Assembly (NCBI GenBank): GCA_035582835.1
Contig: JAYKAV010001267.1
Coordinates: 1,144,857-1,208,856, forward strand
DNA: 64,000 nt
Direction of reading: 5' to 3'
Origin: Phoebastria nigripes
Lineage: Eukaryota; Chordata; Aves; Procellariiformes; Diomedeidae
Shown here: positions 50,871-63,515 of the stretch, one piece after another
Layout of the letters: the number at the start of each line of letters is the position of its first letter
How positions within the stretch are numbered: the first letter of the stretch is position 1
Translations under genes and position numbers: made by a program
Notes under the pieces: model-generated
The model's input: the letters and a program-made list of their open reading frames with translations, nothing else
What the model was told of the DNA's origin: nothing
Database searches by the model: none

Positions 50871-53800
50871 GACTCGGTCTGGTTCCCCACTGCCTCACAT
50901 CCTGCAGCCATCTGTACCTCAGCAAAGCGCTACTCCTCTGGTAACACAGCCTCTCACAACTCCATGTACCCAGTATGAATCATTACATAAGCTACGATAA
51001 AGTCAGGGCCTAGGGTTTTTTAAAGGTGTCTGTCTGCAACTAGTATTTTACTGACATTTTAGGCACATAAAGCATCCCAACAAAGCCCCTGCTGGGATCA
51101 GGATCCCTAGCCAGGCTTCTTTGTTACAGTTACAAGGGCATCTTTCATCACTGTGGCATGCTGCCAGCCTCTTTGCAAAAGATATCATTCCTTCTCAAAA
51201 TATCTGGTAAATCAAGGATAAAAAAAGAAATAGAGGAAAGATTAATCAATATACCACTTAACTCTTACAGCGCATCGCCTTTCTGTGCAAAACATCTGCA
51301 ACCATGAGAATTTACCTACCAAGGACAAGCAAAGAAAGGATGAAACTGAAGGGCAAAAAGTTAACTAAAAAGAAGCCTCTCAATCTTTACAGATGCTGGT
51401 CTCAATCAGGCATAGCTAGCAGCGGTTGCCACATCTGAAGGGGTTGCCTTCTCTACTAGGTGAGCTTCGAGGTAGGATGGTTTAAATGATGCAGAAGCTC
51501 CCGCGGGATGAGGATGTATTGAGTTTTGGGAAGACCTACTGCATAAGAAACAGTCCCCAGTACCTTGAAGGTCTGTGAAAAATGGCCCTAAATCTGTATC
51601 TAAAGCACTCTACCATAAGGAGTTGGCTAGCATACAAGATGGGGAATTTGGGTGTTATTTCAAAGATCGTAAATAATNCTAAACCGCTGAATCTTGCTGT
51701 ACTTTGGTGTCCCCACATATAATATGGAAACGGATCCTTTCCAGCTACAACTTCACAAAAAGTTGCAAATAGAAATTTTGTTGACAAATCACTTTGTGCT
51801 TCGTAAATGAAAAGTAGTATAGAACCACAGCATTTTACGCTGACTTCACCGAGTGCATCATAGTCCACCTGGAGATGTTTGCTTTGGGACAGGACTGCTG
51901 CAGACACACATTTCTTGACTAGTGAGAAGCTTTTACTCTTGTGGATTTTACCACTCTGGGAGAAGGCTGGCCCAAGAGCTTTTGCGAATGAAACCATCCT
52001 GTAAGGGCAATGCCGAATGCCAGCGTTCCAGCATTCCTTTCCCATTTTAAGCCCATGACATGGAGCTGGTTATTTTCATGAACATGATTTTCTCCATCAG
52101 CTTACTCTTTTGCCTCTCCACAAATTATTTTCTGTTGTGGTCAGTGTTTTTGCACCAGTAGGAATTGCCTGGAGAACAGAAAATCAATTCACATATGTTG
52201 TTAGCTAGTAAACAAATTAAAGTGAAGTTCGCTTTGGGTTCAAGCTGTCAGATCAAAGTCAAGAAAGGTGCTCCAAAACAGGACCAAGAAAGAATGGCAG
52301 CTCCTGGCTTCATGTTTACTTTTTCTTCAGAAATTAGCCCTCAGGTGAACTGTGTTTACAGTACACTATAAGTATTGTCGACTGCAAGCCGTCAGCCCTG
52401 TCAGCCTGCAAGCCCAAGTTGCAGCTAAATGCATTCATTTCTTCTCATGCGCTGCCCTTGCTTTCACCTCTGCGCCCTCAGTGTTCCTCCAGCTAACACA
52501 CCATCTGGCTTGCATCTATGCAGGGCTACTCAGTCACGTAAACTCGACTACTCAAGCTCCTCAAATTGATTTCATTACCCAACCCACACTTATCTCAACA
52601 AGCCTGAGATGTATCCCTGTGGAAGGCAGATTCCTGAGCATTTGCAATCAGGCATTTCAGTGGTGCTTAATAGCATGGAAGAAAGAAAAAACATCTTTGC
52701 CCCTGCATAGACTGTGAGCATCAGAGGATCTGCCTGCAATATCTGTCTCCAGTCACAATATACATATGGTGTGTACATATAATCATATAGTGCAGTCTAA
52801 TGGGAAGTCAAGGGGAGAAAGTGGACTGCAAAAGTGTCTAAGGAAACCGAGTGTGGGGGATAATCTCAGTAACTGAGAAAGAACCTGAGTCCTGCTCAGC
52901 AGGCTGAAGAGTAGGGCCCGCAGGAAAGCTAAGCATGCAGTCCGGAGGTGAACGTGAGTTGGTTGTATTTCTGAAAGCTCACGTTCATTAGTAACCAGCT
53001 GACAAGTAGCACATTAGCCCTGAGTTTTGAGAAAAGAAACAGATTGTTCAGCTGTGCAGGACTCACCTTTGTCATTTTGTTACGCAATGCCTGTCTTTGT
53101 CATAGCGCTGATGTGCGCTAAATTGTATATTATTGGACCATGAGTCATGACAGTATGATTCCCTGAGGTCTGTCATAATGGCTCCATGGTTTGAATGATG
53201 TACCGAAAAACAGGAGTTGGTATTTTTCAAATTACAGTGTGCTCACTTTTCTGGTATTTATAGCAATGTACTTTCAAAGAGCTCAGTATGCATAATAATT
53301 ATTTCAATGTAATAAATAAAGCAAAGGCAGGAAGAATGGTCCTGTGGTTAATGTGCCAGGCTGGGAGACAGGATATCTTTATTCTATTTCTGACTGTGCC
53401 AGATACTGCCTGGGACCTTGGAGAGATTGTTAAGCCCAAATTTCCAAAAGATGCATCCTTTGCTCCAATTACTAATGTTACACACCGAGTTTGGTTATGA
53501 AAAAAAAAAGAAACACACCTTACCCAGAATTTATTATTAGTATAGTGGAAAACTTAACAGTCTAATCAAAGAACTATTAGGTGAGAGTTAATTATCATAG
53601 AAAAAGAAAGAAAGAATGCTACTACAAAAAAACATCAAACATAATAACGCAGTTCATTTTTTTGTAGACACACTCTTTCTTATCTGTCCTTTTTTTGGTG
53701 TTGTGCTCTCCCTTCCGCTGCCCCTCTGGGACCTAGGATCGACAGTGCTGGCCTTCCTGAAGCACTGGGTGTCAGGGCTGTGGCTGGTCATCGGTGTCTT

Positions 53801-56800
53801 CCCAACAAGTTCTTTGCTGAGACAAGTGTGATGTGGTGGGGTTTCTTCTTCCTCCTGTTAGGATTGGAGTTAAGCCTGGGGCTATTTTTGTATGTTTTCT
53901 AACATGCCTTTACACCTTGCTCTTTCTGCATTTGTCTACAGCTCCACGTTACGTCCAATTTTACTCTATGCGATGCCATTTATGTATGTTACATATTTGT
54001 TCTTTGTTCTTTTTGTTATCCCTAAACCAGCTTTGCCCAGCTCCCTGGTCTGCACTGCTTTAGCTGACTACTGGAGAGTTCTTTATAGCCCTGACTTCTC
54101 CAGTGCCAAGGCTGTGCCCCTTTTTTTATCATCCTATGCCTCCTCTACAGTGTCCTGTGTCCCCACTTTCAGGGGACCCTGCTGTCATACCAGGCCTGTA
54201 TTCCTCTACACTACATTATTATGTTAGTTATAAGTATCTCATTCTACACAGTGTAACTTCTTGTCACTATCCATATAAAAGCTACGGTTGTACCATACAA
54301 AGTTAAGCAAAAGGAAAACAGTTTGACATAGCCACCTGCTCATTAGAGATATTGCTGTTACAGCTAAAGAAAGTAAAAAGAAAGCCGCAGACAGGTCAAG
54401 AAAAGCTCAGACAAAACAAGTCTCAGTCCTGAGGCCTTGCAAAGTCAGTACAAAGCCTGTGGCATCCTCTCAGCAATGGTGTTATTGGGCTACAGGACTA
54501 GAGTAATCGCATGCAAGTTCTGCTTGTCTAACTCTGCTGTCTTAAAAAAAAACACAACAGACTGTCTTGGTCTTAAAACAAATCTTTGTGCTGTGGTGCT
54601 TTGCCCTTGTTTACATGCACAGGATCAAAATCAGCATGATGCAAATTATATGCTGAGACACATGGGAGGTATCTGTCACTCATCNTGACATTTTAAAAAA
54701 GGTCAAAAAGCCAGAGCTTGCTATTTCTAGATTAATACAGGAAGCTACTTCCAGATCCAGAAAGTGTGCTTAGCATCACTCAACTTAAGAAAATATATTA
54801 AGTGATTTATGGATCTTCCTCGCAGAGACGCTGTATCTCTATAGACTGATATGGGACGTGACCATTAATACATGAACATGTATTAATGCATGCATGGCCC
54901 ACCTGTAAGCTCTTAAAGGATCCGGTAGTCTCCTCTACTTTCTAGTGCAGAAGTGGCTTCACTCAACAATACACTGCTTTTACAGTTAACCATAACCCAC
55001 AGATTTAACCTGAAGGTGGAAAAAAATTATGATGAATTGCACATGCAGTGGGTGCACGGGAGGGAGATGGCAGGGTGGAGGAAGGGTAAAAACCATTACC
55101 TATGAGTGCAATGGTGGGAAAAAAGGTCAAAGATTTGGAAATGTAAACGTTTTAGCAATGTAACATATCCGATTCCAAAGGTAGGCTGAAGGATGGAAAG
55201 TGCCATCCGTAGTGAAGGTCCGTTATGAGGGAAGATCTGAATTCCGAATGTGGCTGTGTAGTAGGCACTGTAGAATTTATGTGCAAAGAAGCATAGTAAT
55301 TCACCAACACTGAAGTCACAGCCAGCAGAAATGCCGAGGCAATCATATAAAACTTGAAAAGTCCTCACTGCTGTAAGACGAGAACAACATTGGATACAAA
55401 GACACCTAAAACCAGATTGAAATCATTTAGTTCTCAGCAGAAATTCAACAGATTTTAACCTATTAGCTTTGGAGCTACATTTATTTAATGTATCACTTCC
55501 CAATTAGTCACTCGTAACTTTACATTACCCTGTGGTGCCCTTTTCAGAGAACAGGCAAGATGACTTGATGCATCTTCATTTTTCAAGACCCATTCAAAGC
55601 TCATTCAAGGCTATACAGTTCTTTCCTCTTATTTCCAGTGGAAATTTTCCATCCAATGGAAAATAATCAGCACCAGGCATATCAAGGTTTTCCAGATGAC
55701 TTTTGAATAATGACACATGTAAATAAAGTTATAGTGAGTAGAATAATCACATTGATATGTTGGAAAATGAAATTGGTACTCATTTTGTAGCAGGAGGTGA
55801 TCTGTGATTTGCCTGAAAAAAACCTGGAAAACTGAAAAATACTGAGCCCTTTCTATATTAACACTAACAAAAACAGTGAAACTAAATAAGGAAAAATAAT
55901 GTAATTTTTTCTAGCATACTCAAGACTAAGTACTTATTATAACAACTGTTGGGGCTTCTTCATACCTGCAAGTTAATTCAGGAAACAAACATCAGTGTTA
56001 TTACTTTACCAGAATAACTCTGCATTTGTATGCTTTTAAACATACCTTCAAAATACAGTAAGCTAAATCGGAACAAGTCATTTTTATTCCATGATAATGG
56101 TGTCCACAGAAGGAATTCATCAGGCTGGCAATTGACGGAAAACTGTGTGTAGAACAACCCTTACAAATGCTTTGCACAGAGAGGACATATGGTCCAGTAG
56201 ACCATAGTTTAGACGTTCCCTCAGCTTACACTGAGCCAAGTTAATAATTGACTAGTAATGAAGAAAAAAATGTATTCTTAAGCAAAGAAGAATGCTGAAG
56301 GAATTAAAAGCTTAATGAAGAAATGTTTAAGATGAGCTTCATTTCCAGAATGTAAATAGTTCTCAAAATGCATGAGGTGTATTTTCATTATTTTCACTTC
56401 CTTGTCCCACAGCTCAGTTGCTAGCTAATTTGAGGCCAGTATTCTCCAGCTTTGTAATCAATGAGATTGGTGTGAAGAGAACCCAAGGCATGCATATAAT
56501 ACTGCCATACTGATTTGATGGCACTCACTTTGTACTGTTGTAAAAAAATGCAGAAAAGCAAAAGTTGGTCCCAATCATATGCGTTCAGAAAGACTGAAAA
56601 GAAGCTTGAGAGAACTGACACACTTGTTAAGATGAAACCATGCTCTGCAGCAAGTGTGTAAATGTTCCAAAATACGTTTTGAACCAGCTATTATGGCCAG
56701 GCCATCATTTGATTGGAAATAGAGTTCAGTATATAGTATAACTGTGACTTACACATTATTTAAAATATTTAGATACCAGAAAAATTAAAATGTCATGTGC

Positions 56801-57169
56801 AACACAGAATAAGTAAAAAATAATTTTAAAACCACTGAAATACAGTTTAATATAACGGAGAGGCATTTTGCGTACTCGTAGGAACCAGAACTCACGGCAC
56901 CCCTTGTTTGCAGTGTTTTGGCTGACTAGGATAAAAGGCACGTTGCTCTCTGCCGTTCTGCTAGTCAGGAAACACGTCCAACTCTTGCACTGCAAACTGA
57001 GCTTTCTTCCATTGCTGAGAGCCGTTTCTGCAGGGCGGAACCTGCTGCTTAGGCACCCGTCTCCCAGCAGCTGACGGAGAGGCAGCGTCATCATCCCCAT
57101 TTCCCCAGGGCAGAAGAGGCAGAGAGAGAGACGGTGACTTCTCTTGGGTACCTGGAAAAACGAAGCCCT
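50871..57169. other. 5' flank of ATP8A2, no gene recognised
   Basis: AT-leaning upstream DNA. It contains a minus-strand open frame of 169 codons (51536-52045, interrupted by an ambiguous base) with no domain I can recognise, and a perfect inverted repeat at 54863-54888. In mammals NUP58 lies upstream of ATP8A2 in the same orientation. I looked for its FG-repeat C-terminus on the minus strand and did not see it, so it is probably beyond the window. Confidence 0.5.
54863..54888. repeat. Perfect inverted repeat, 12-bp arms, 2-bp centre
   Basis: CATTAATACATG, then AA, then its exact reverse complement. It is followed by GCATGCATGG. Chance is possible, but the match is longer than most in the window. 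Confidence 0.85.
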
Positions 57170-58300
57170 AACAGGGAACCCGGATGTCCCGAGCACTGGG
57201 CCACGGTGCCTCTGCCGCGGGGAACGCCTTGCTACCACCCCTGGCAAACCGCAACAGGCCCCGTGCCGGGCGGCGGGCAGCGGCGCCGGCGCCGCTCCAG
57301 CACCTCGGAGAGCTCCCGCCGGCCGGGCCGCGGCCGGGGCCGGGGCCGGGGCTCCGCGTCCCGCGGCGCTGCCTCCTCCCGCCGAGGGGCCGGGGAGGAC
57401 GCGCCAGCCGCCGTTGGGGTCTCGTCCCCACTCGCGCGTGTGGTCTGCAGGGGAAGGACGGCGAAAGGCTGCCGTCGGGCCGCCGGGGGCTCTGCCCGCC
57501 GGGCAGCGGGAAGCGCTCGGCAACTGCCGGCGTTTGGCCGCTTTGTTTCGTGCCACGTCGCTGGTTGTCCGGTGTGCGAGGGTTTGAGGACGCTGCGTGC
57601 TGAAGGGCACAAGGAACCATGTCACAGCCTGAAAGCTGTGCCAGTAAAATTTCTGTCAATTAATGTTGCAGTTGGCTGTGCTTAGTCTTATTTAAAATTG
57701 AGTTATTTAGTGTTAAGTTTATTTCAGAATTAGCATGCATCTAAGGTGCTGTTCATCACGTTAGTATTTCCACGCCCAGCGAAACGGAGGGTGCTGTGTA
57801 ACGTCAAAGCAGCCCTCTGCCTTCCCCTCCTTCACACGGCAGCGCTGGCCCTGCCCTGGGATGCGCGGCCATCAGCAGAGCAGGAAGGGAAGCCTTTTTC
57901 CCCAAATCTTTACTTTTTGCCCTCCCTGTTAGACGAAGTTGCGGCCCGGAGGGAGGAGCCGCGTGTCTCCCCTCGCTCCCCGGGGCTCACGGTGCACCCC
58001 GTATTCCCGGGCCACCTTCCCCCTTCGGGAGAGTTCCGTGCTCCGGGAAGCACCGCCAAGCCAGCACCGCCCAGCCAGCACCTGCTGCTTGTTGTCTGGC
58101 GCCCTCTTCTGCTGTCGACACGTCTTCACCTCGGAGGCCGAAGGCTCAGCCTTCATCAGGCAGGTCCAGGCAGTGCACAGGGACGAGCCCTGGGCTCCTG
58201 CGGGGCCCTGTGCTCCGGGGCTCCGGCCAGGCCTTTGCTCTCAGCATGCTTCTGTCCCAAACAGTCCGTCTCATCCAAACTGTTCTGCCTCCCCCACGTC
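57170..58300. promoter_or_regulatory. Orphan CpG island, about 7 kb upstream of ATP8A2
   Basis: CpG density is very high at 57260-57540 and a weaker GC-rich part runs to about 58290. No recognised exon lies in it. Long open frames cross it on both strands: 289 codons on the minus strand (56756-57625) and 183 and 219 codons on the plus strand (57134-57685 and 57746-58405). Their Gly/Pro/Arg/Ala-rich parts are what a stop-poor GC-rich stretch gives. It may be the promoter of a divergent or non-coding transcript, a distal ATP8A2 promoter, or the first exon of an unrecognised gene. Confidence 0.65.
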
Positions 58301-60429
58301 CACCACCATCAAAGTCAGAATGAATCACAACACGCTACTTTCTGGGATTTGGGGTGTCTCAAATTGCATTACTCTCAGGGGCGTCTCACAACCTGGTTCA
58401 TATAGTGAGGCAGGAAAGGAGCTATAACTTGATTCGTGTGATGGGCCAGAACACAGCATGGACAAGGGGAATAATGTGAACTGTGTGAGTGAGACCAGCC
58501 GGGAGGCCAGAATCATTGTTTGAGATCCAGGTAAAAAAAAAAATTGGAGTCTGTGGACTTGGAGATGCCTTAAAAAAAATAAGGGGCTAAATTTTAGAAA
58601 CCTTTTGCTGAAATAACCCCAAACTTGGGTTTTTACTTCAATGCCACATCCAACAGAAAATTTCAAGAAAACAAGCTAAGCAAATGGAATTTAAACAATC
58701 TAAATAGGAAGAAGGTCTCAGCTGTCTTGATATTGGGGATAGCCCCCAACTGTACTGTCTATATGATGATAAAGTAGCCCGACAAAAGGACCTGAATCCA
58801 GACATGCAATAATTCTAACTTAATCATTACACTACGATGCTTATATTTTTTCCTGATGATTACATGATTTTTTTCCTGCAGAATTCAATTTATATATGTG
58901 TATATACACACACACAAACACACACACACAGAGACATAACCTACAGGACAAGGTTAGACAAGGAATAATATGATTCTTTATTCTCACTGAATGCATATTC
59001 ACATTAACTGCTACACACTAACTGTATGCTTATGCACATATTGGCATTTCCTAGTCTTTCCGTGTTTATATGGTGTACACCGTTAACGTTGAAGGAATGG
59101 AATAAACTGCATGCAAAATGTGTTTAAAAATCAGTAAAAGGAATAGTACCGGCAACTGAAGTGCTCTATTGATGCACCACTCACTCAGATAAGGGCAAGA
59201 CCTCTGTATTAAAATAGCAACACGGTATGCTTTCCTGAGCACGCGTGCTCGAAGATAAAGGGATGAGCCATTATTGATGTAGCTCAAACCTGTGTGAACT
59301 GCAAAATAGCTTACAGGCTGTGTAAGATATGTCAAATGTTCAGCACAGTAGAACTAATGTTGCGTAAGGAAATACATTATAATGGAACTGGCCTAGATGA
59401 AGGCTTAATACTGAAGATGAGACAGAAAGGTTCAAGATAAAAAATAAAGTGCTTTTCTTGGAAATAGGAGTAAGTGATATACTATATCTGTCCCACTTTA
59501 CTCAGGACAAGAACCCCAACTGTGTGTTATAAATGCCTGAAGTTAGGCCTTTATAAGGGACTGCTTAAAATAATGGGACAAAGTGATCCCACATATCCCA
59601 TTATAGCTGTTCAACCTGTAGAAGAAAATCAAAGCTGTGTTTGTTTTGTTTTATTGTGTATATGTTTCATTCTTGCACTTCAGGCAATTTACATTACACT
59701 AAAGATAAATTTAGTGGTGGGATAAACACCTTCTGGAGTAAGTGTGAATGCCAAGGAGCAACTTGCACCAAGCTGGTATTTGGTGAACCTGCTCCAGGTC
59801 TCGTTTAAATTAGTCAAAGTCCAGCGGAAGCCCAGGGAAAGAAAGGAAACAGGAGAAATTTTGCCTTGAGGCACCTTGTGCCGCCAAAAGGTGGGCTAAC
59901 CCCATTCCTGCTGTAAACGAGAGCAGGCTGAGGGAAGGCTGCAGGATGCCGTGCAGTACTTGTCTGTTGTGGATGGTTTCTGTGCACAGGCTGAATTCAG
60001 ATTAGCTGCACAGCATCGCAGGAGAGCAAATGATACATTTCATTTTAAAGACTCATCTCTGAGTGCTTCACTGTGAGTGTGCCCATTTCTTTTGTTGTGT
60101 GTGTTGCTCTGATCAAAGCTGGGTATGCACAGCTCCATAGTTATAGCCACAGTGTATGACCGGGTAACATTAATGCAGAGCTTTCTGCCATTTGCCCCCT
60201 CTCTCCCTTAAAATCCTGCAGACTGCACTGATGTATGGTGAGTGCACTCAAAAGGAGAGTCAGGTCTCAAAGCCTCTTCAGGAACTGGTAAATCCTACAA
60301 ACCCTCAATCAACTTAACATCAGTGTCTCTTTTCAGGAATGTATGTTGAAAGACATAGTCCTTACATTTTGATGGGATAAGGAAATGGGCAAGACTACTT
60401 GCTATCATTTGTGAAATGATAATCCAAAA
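58301..60429. other. Intergenic, dinucleotide repeat only
   Basis: AT-rich flank without a recognisable gene. A TA/CA repeat lies at about 58890-58934. Confidence 0.5.
58890..58934 (+). repeat. TA/TG/CA dinucleotide microsatellite
   Basis: A compound repeat: TATATATGTG, TATATACACA, then CACACAAACACACACACACA and GAGA. It is probably polymorphic in length. Confidence 0.9.
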
Positions 60430-61090
60430 ATCTCCTGGACTGTTTGTGCCCTGCTGCGTGGCTCTTCCAGTAGATATCAGGGTGGTTAAAGTCCCTCATG
60501 AGGACCAGGGCCTGTGAACAGGAGGATTCTTCCAGAAGGTCCCATCTACTTCTCTTTCCTGATCAGGTGGTCTATAGCAGACACCTGCTACAACATCACC
60601 CATGTTGCTCTGCCCACTAGTCCTGACCTGTAGGCTCTGAGCTGGCTCCTCATCTGACCCAAGGCAGAGCTCATGCACATGAAGGGCAGCTCCTCCCCAT
60701 CACCTTCCTGGCCTGTCCTTCCTAAAGAGCCTGTATCCATCCATTGCAGCACGCCCGTTGTGTGAGCTATCTCGCCATGCCTCTGTGACCCTGATGAGGT
60801 CATAGCCCTGTAACTGCACACAGACCTCTAATTCCTCTTGCTTGTTCCCCATGCTGTGTGCACTGGTCTACAGGCACTTCAGCTGCTGATTTCCCAGAGA
60901 AGGTATGACAGCTGTCCCCACCATGCTGGCCTGTAGGCCCTTCCTTATTTGTGTGCACACACTTGAAGTTACCCCACTTCAACTCTCTTTGGTTGATTAA
61001 GAGGTTTCTCCTGTCCACATCACCCTGCACTCTGCTTCTCAACCCGGTCCACCACTCCCTCACTTGGTTGTGGGTTGTCGTGTCCCTCCC
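60430..61090 (-). mobile_element. CR1 LINE internal fragment (ORF2 endonuclease region), degenerate
   Basis: Read on the minus strand this is the apurinic-endonuclease part of CR1 ORF2. In broken frames it shows, in order, a region like NKQEELEVCVQLQGYDLI, then RAAMDGYRLFRKDRPGR, then GVCYRPPDQEREVDGTF, and finally a GDFNHPDIYW-like end at about 60455-60490 (the first residues altered). The YRPPDQ and FNHPDI motifs are characteristic of CR1 endonuclease. Frameshifts and stops make it inactive. It lacks reverse transcriptase and the 3' tail, so it is truncated at both ends. The upper boundary near 61090 is uncertain. Confidence 0.85.
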
Positions 61091-61771
61091 CACATCATTC
61101 CTAGCTGGCCTGGTGGTCGGATTGGTTTCCTCACCAGGTTGGTTGGGCTCCGATCAATCACTTGGTAGTTACTACAAGACTGCACAGGCTTACTTCAGCA
61201 GCAGCTTGGGCATGGGGAAGCAGCATCTGCTTTTAAAAATAGAACAGTTCTTTCCCATCAAGGCAAAAGCAGGAAGTGGCAGGACATAACCTGCTATAAT
61301 TTACCATCTCCTTTCATACTTCTGAATTTGCATGTTGCTAATTGTCCTGTCAATAACTCCAGAAAACTGTCCTCTCGCACATGCCTCTGGTTCCTTTCTT
61401 TATGTACTTACATATTTATTTTTCATACTGATTAACAGTCTGCCTAATATTAATAGAACCAGGCTGTGCAACTCTGCTTGGCTATACAAATTCAGCCATG
61501 TTTATGCCAGATGTAAGCCACAACTTATTGTCATATTTATATTAACATAACTTAACCATGCCTGTGGCTTAGCAAGATGCTTGATGCCAAAACCAGCCTG
61601 ATAAACTATGCTGTATGTCCCAGTCAAACGATCATATTTCCTGTTCCGTTTTCCATTTAGCTATTGTTTTTAGATGAAAAGGCTACATTTATAATTCAGT
61701 TGTATATCAGACAACAAAACACCTAATTAACTAATTCCCTCCTTGTATTTATAAAAATCTAAAACCATGAA
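61091..61771. other. Spacer between two CR1 fragments
   Basis: AT-rich DNA. The first 50-100 bases may be more of the minus-strand CR1 fragment, but I cannot align them with confidence. Nothing else is recognised. Confidence 0.45.
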
Positions 61772-62240
61772 ACACATTGAGGTGCTGGAGCGTGTCTAGA
61801 GAAGAGCCATGAAGCTGGTGAAGGGTCTGGAGCACAAGTCCTATGAGGAGCGGCTGAGGGAACTGGGACTGTTTAGCCTGGAGAAAAGGAGGCTGAGGGG
61901 AGACCTTATTGCTCTCTACAACTACCTGAAAGGAGGTTGTAGCGAGGTGGGTGTCCATCTCTTCTCCCAAGTAACAAGCAATAGGATGAGAGGAAATGGC
62001 CTCAAGTTGCACCAGAGGAGGTTCAGATTGGATATTAGGAAAAATTTCTTGACCGAAAGGGTTGTCAAGCACTGGAACAGGCTGCCCAGGGAAGTGGCTG
62101 AGTCACCATCCCTGAAGGTATTTAAAAGACATGTAGATGTGGTGCTCAGGGACATGGTTTAGTGGTGGACTTGGCAGTGTTAGGTTCACAGTTGGACTTG
62201 ATGATCTTAAAGGTCTTTTCCGACCTAAATGATTCTATGA
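61772..62240 (+). mobile_element. CR1 LINE 3' end, well preserved
   Basis: A 5'-truncated CR1 insertion starting near the IEVLERV motif and running to the terminal GATTCTATGA. The C-terminal reverse transcriptase frame is open from 61809 to 62162 and ends with a stop after ALRDMV-like VVLRDMV. Motifs include [57 protein letters not shown] and [18 protein letters not shown]. One TAG replaces a glutamine codon just upstream (near 61797). It is the least decayed CR1 copy in the window and closest to the copy at 1-586. It is not part of an intact element, because about 90% of CR1 is missing at the 5' side. Confidence 0.93.
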
Positions 62241-63471
62241 ACAGAATGACCACTTGACACCGAGTCAAGCCAAGAGAGGTTGTGCAACCTATCATGGCAA
62301 TGCCACTGCACAAGTCGTAACTTCTTGCATTATTTTGGTTAATTCAGATTAGAGTGTCTGACAAACCTCTTGGGTCACAGCACTGCAAATATTATGTTGT
62401 ACACCTTGAGTCACAGTTCTCTGGTGTTGCTTTTCCGGTTTATGGTGCAGTATAAAGCAAATACTGCTGTTATGATACAAATACGTCACCAAACCAATAT
62501 GATGCCCTTGTATTAGTTTTGGAGCTATTCTGAGACACTCTGTGTTCAATAAACCCTGAGACTATGAAAACCAGGAGGAGTGATGCCCCTATTATCCCAA
62601 ATCTCTCCCCCTGTCTAGACATGTACATGACTCACATGAAATTTTCAGTGGTGCCAGAGGAAAGTACTTTGTGGAAATAATCTGTTCCTAAGATGAAAGA
62701 GTGAAAAAAGCTTGGAAATGGTTACAGGTGTACAAAAAGATCTAATGAATACAGAAGGGAAGGAAAAGGAAGTTGGAAAGAGTCTGAGGAACAGGATGAA
62801 ATTAAAACATTTCTGCCCAATTTGCAGTTATTTGGTAACACAGGAATCCATTTCTGCATCATATATTATTAAAGAAGAGACTATTAGAGAGGCACACAGG
62901 GCCATAATATCATCTAGAAAGTCACTGATAGCATCACACATGTAAGAAATGGAAAAACCTATTAACTCAGCCTGATAGTTCTCTGCATCTTTTCAAGGGC
63001 TCTGTCCAATCCCACTCTCCGAGTCATTTTCCGCATTAAGGCTTTCTAAGGAGGTTCTGGGTTAGTGCTACCAGTTGACCTGAATTTAATATTTCAATTG
63101 AAATAAATTGTTTTTTTTCAAACTTCTACCCACATTTTTCTATTTATTACCATAGAAATAAATTACTTTTCTTAATGTAACCAATAAAAGTCATTTAACA
63201 TGTCACTTACTCCTTCCAGAGATAAAGCTAGCCTGATGCCAGTACCAATAGCTGTGCACCCTGGAGCAGGAGATCACCAATAGAAAATGTCTATTGGAGA
63301 TCAACCAGAGATGGCTTAGAGGACATTTCCTCTAGTTTGAGGATATAATGCTGTTCATCTTTAACATTTCTTTATTTTTAGCTTTCTTTCATGCCATACA
63401 ATTATGTTTATGTAAGCTACATCCTATTAAATACCTGAATAGAAGACAGTCAGACGGAGGAATAGATGCTC

Positions 63472-63515
<44 letters not shown>

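Noticed and set aside
51536..52045. 169-codon minus-strand open frame
   Set aside because: No recognisable domain, no splice context and a masked base inside. Frames of this size occur by chance in 64 kb read six ways.
53690..54310. Pyrimidine-rich stretch with TATAAAA considered as an LTR
   Set aside because: No TG...CA ends, primer site or polypurine tract. Open frames lack retroviral motifs.
55096..55368. 90-codon minus-strand frame considered as an exon of the upstream neighbour (NUP58)
   Set aside because: No FG repeats and no similarity to the C-terminus I would expect.
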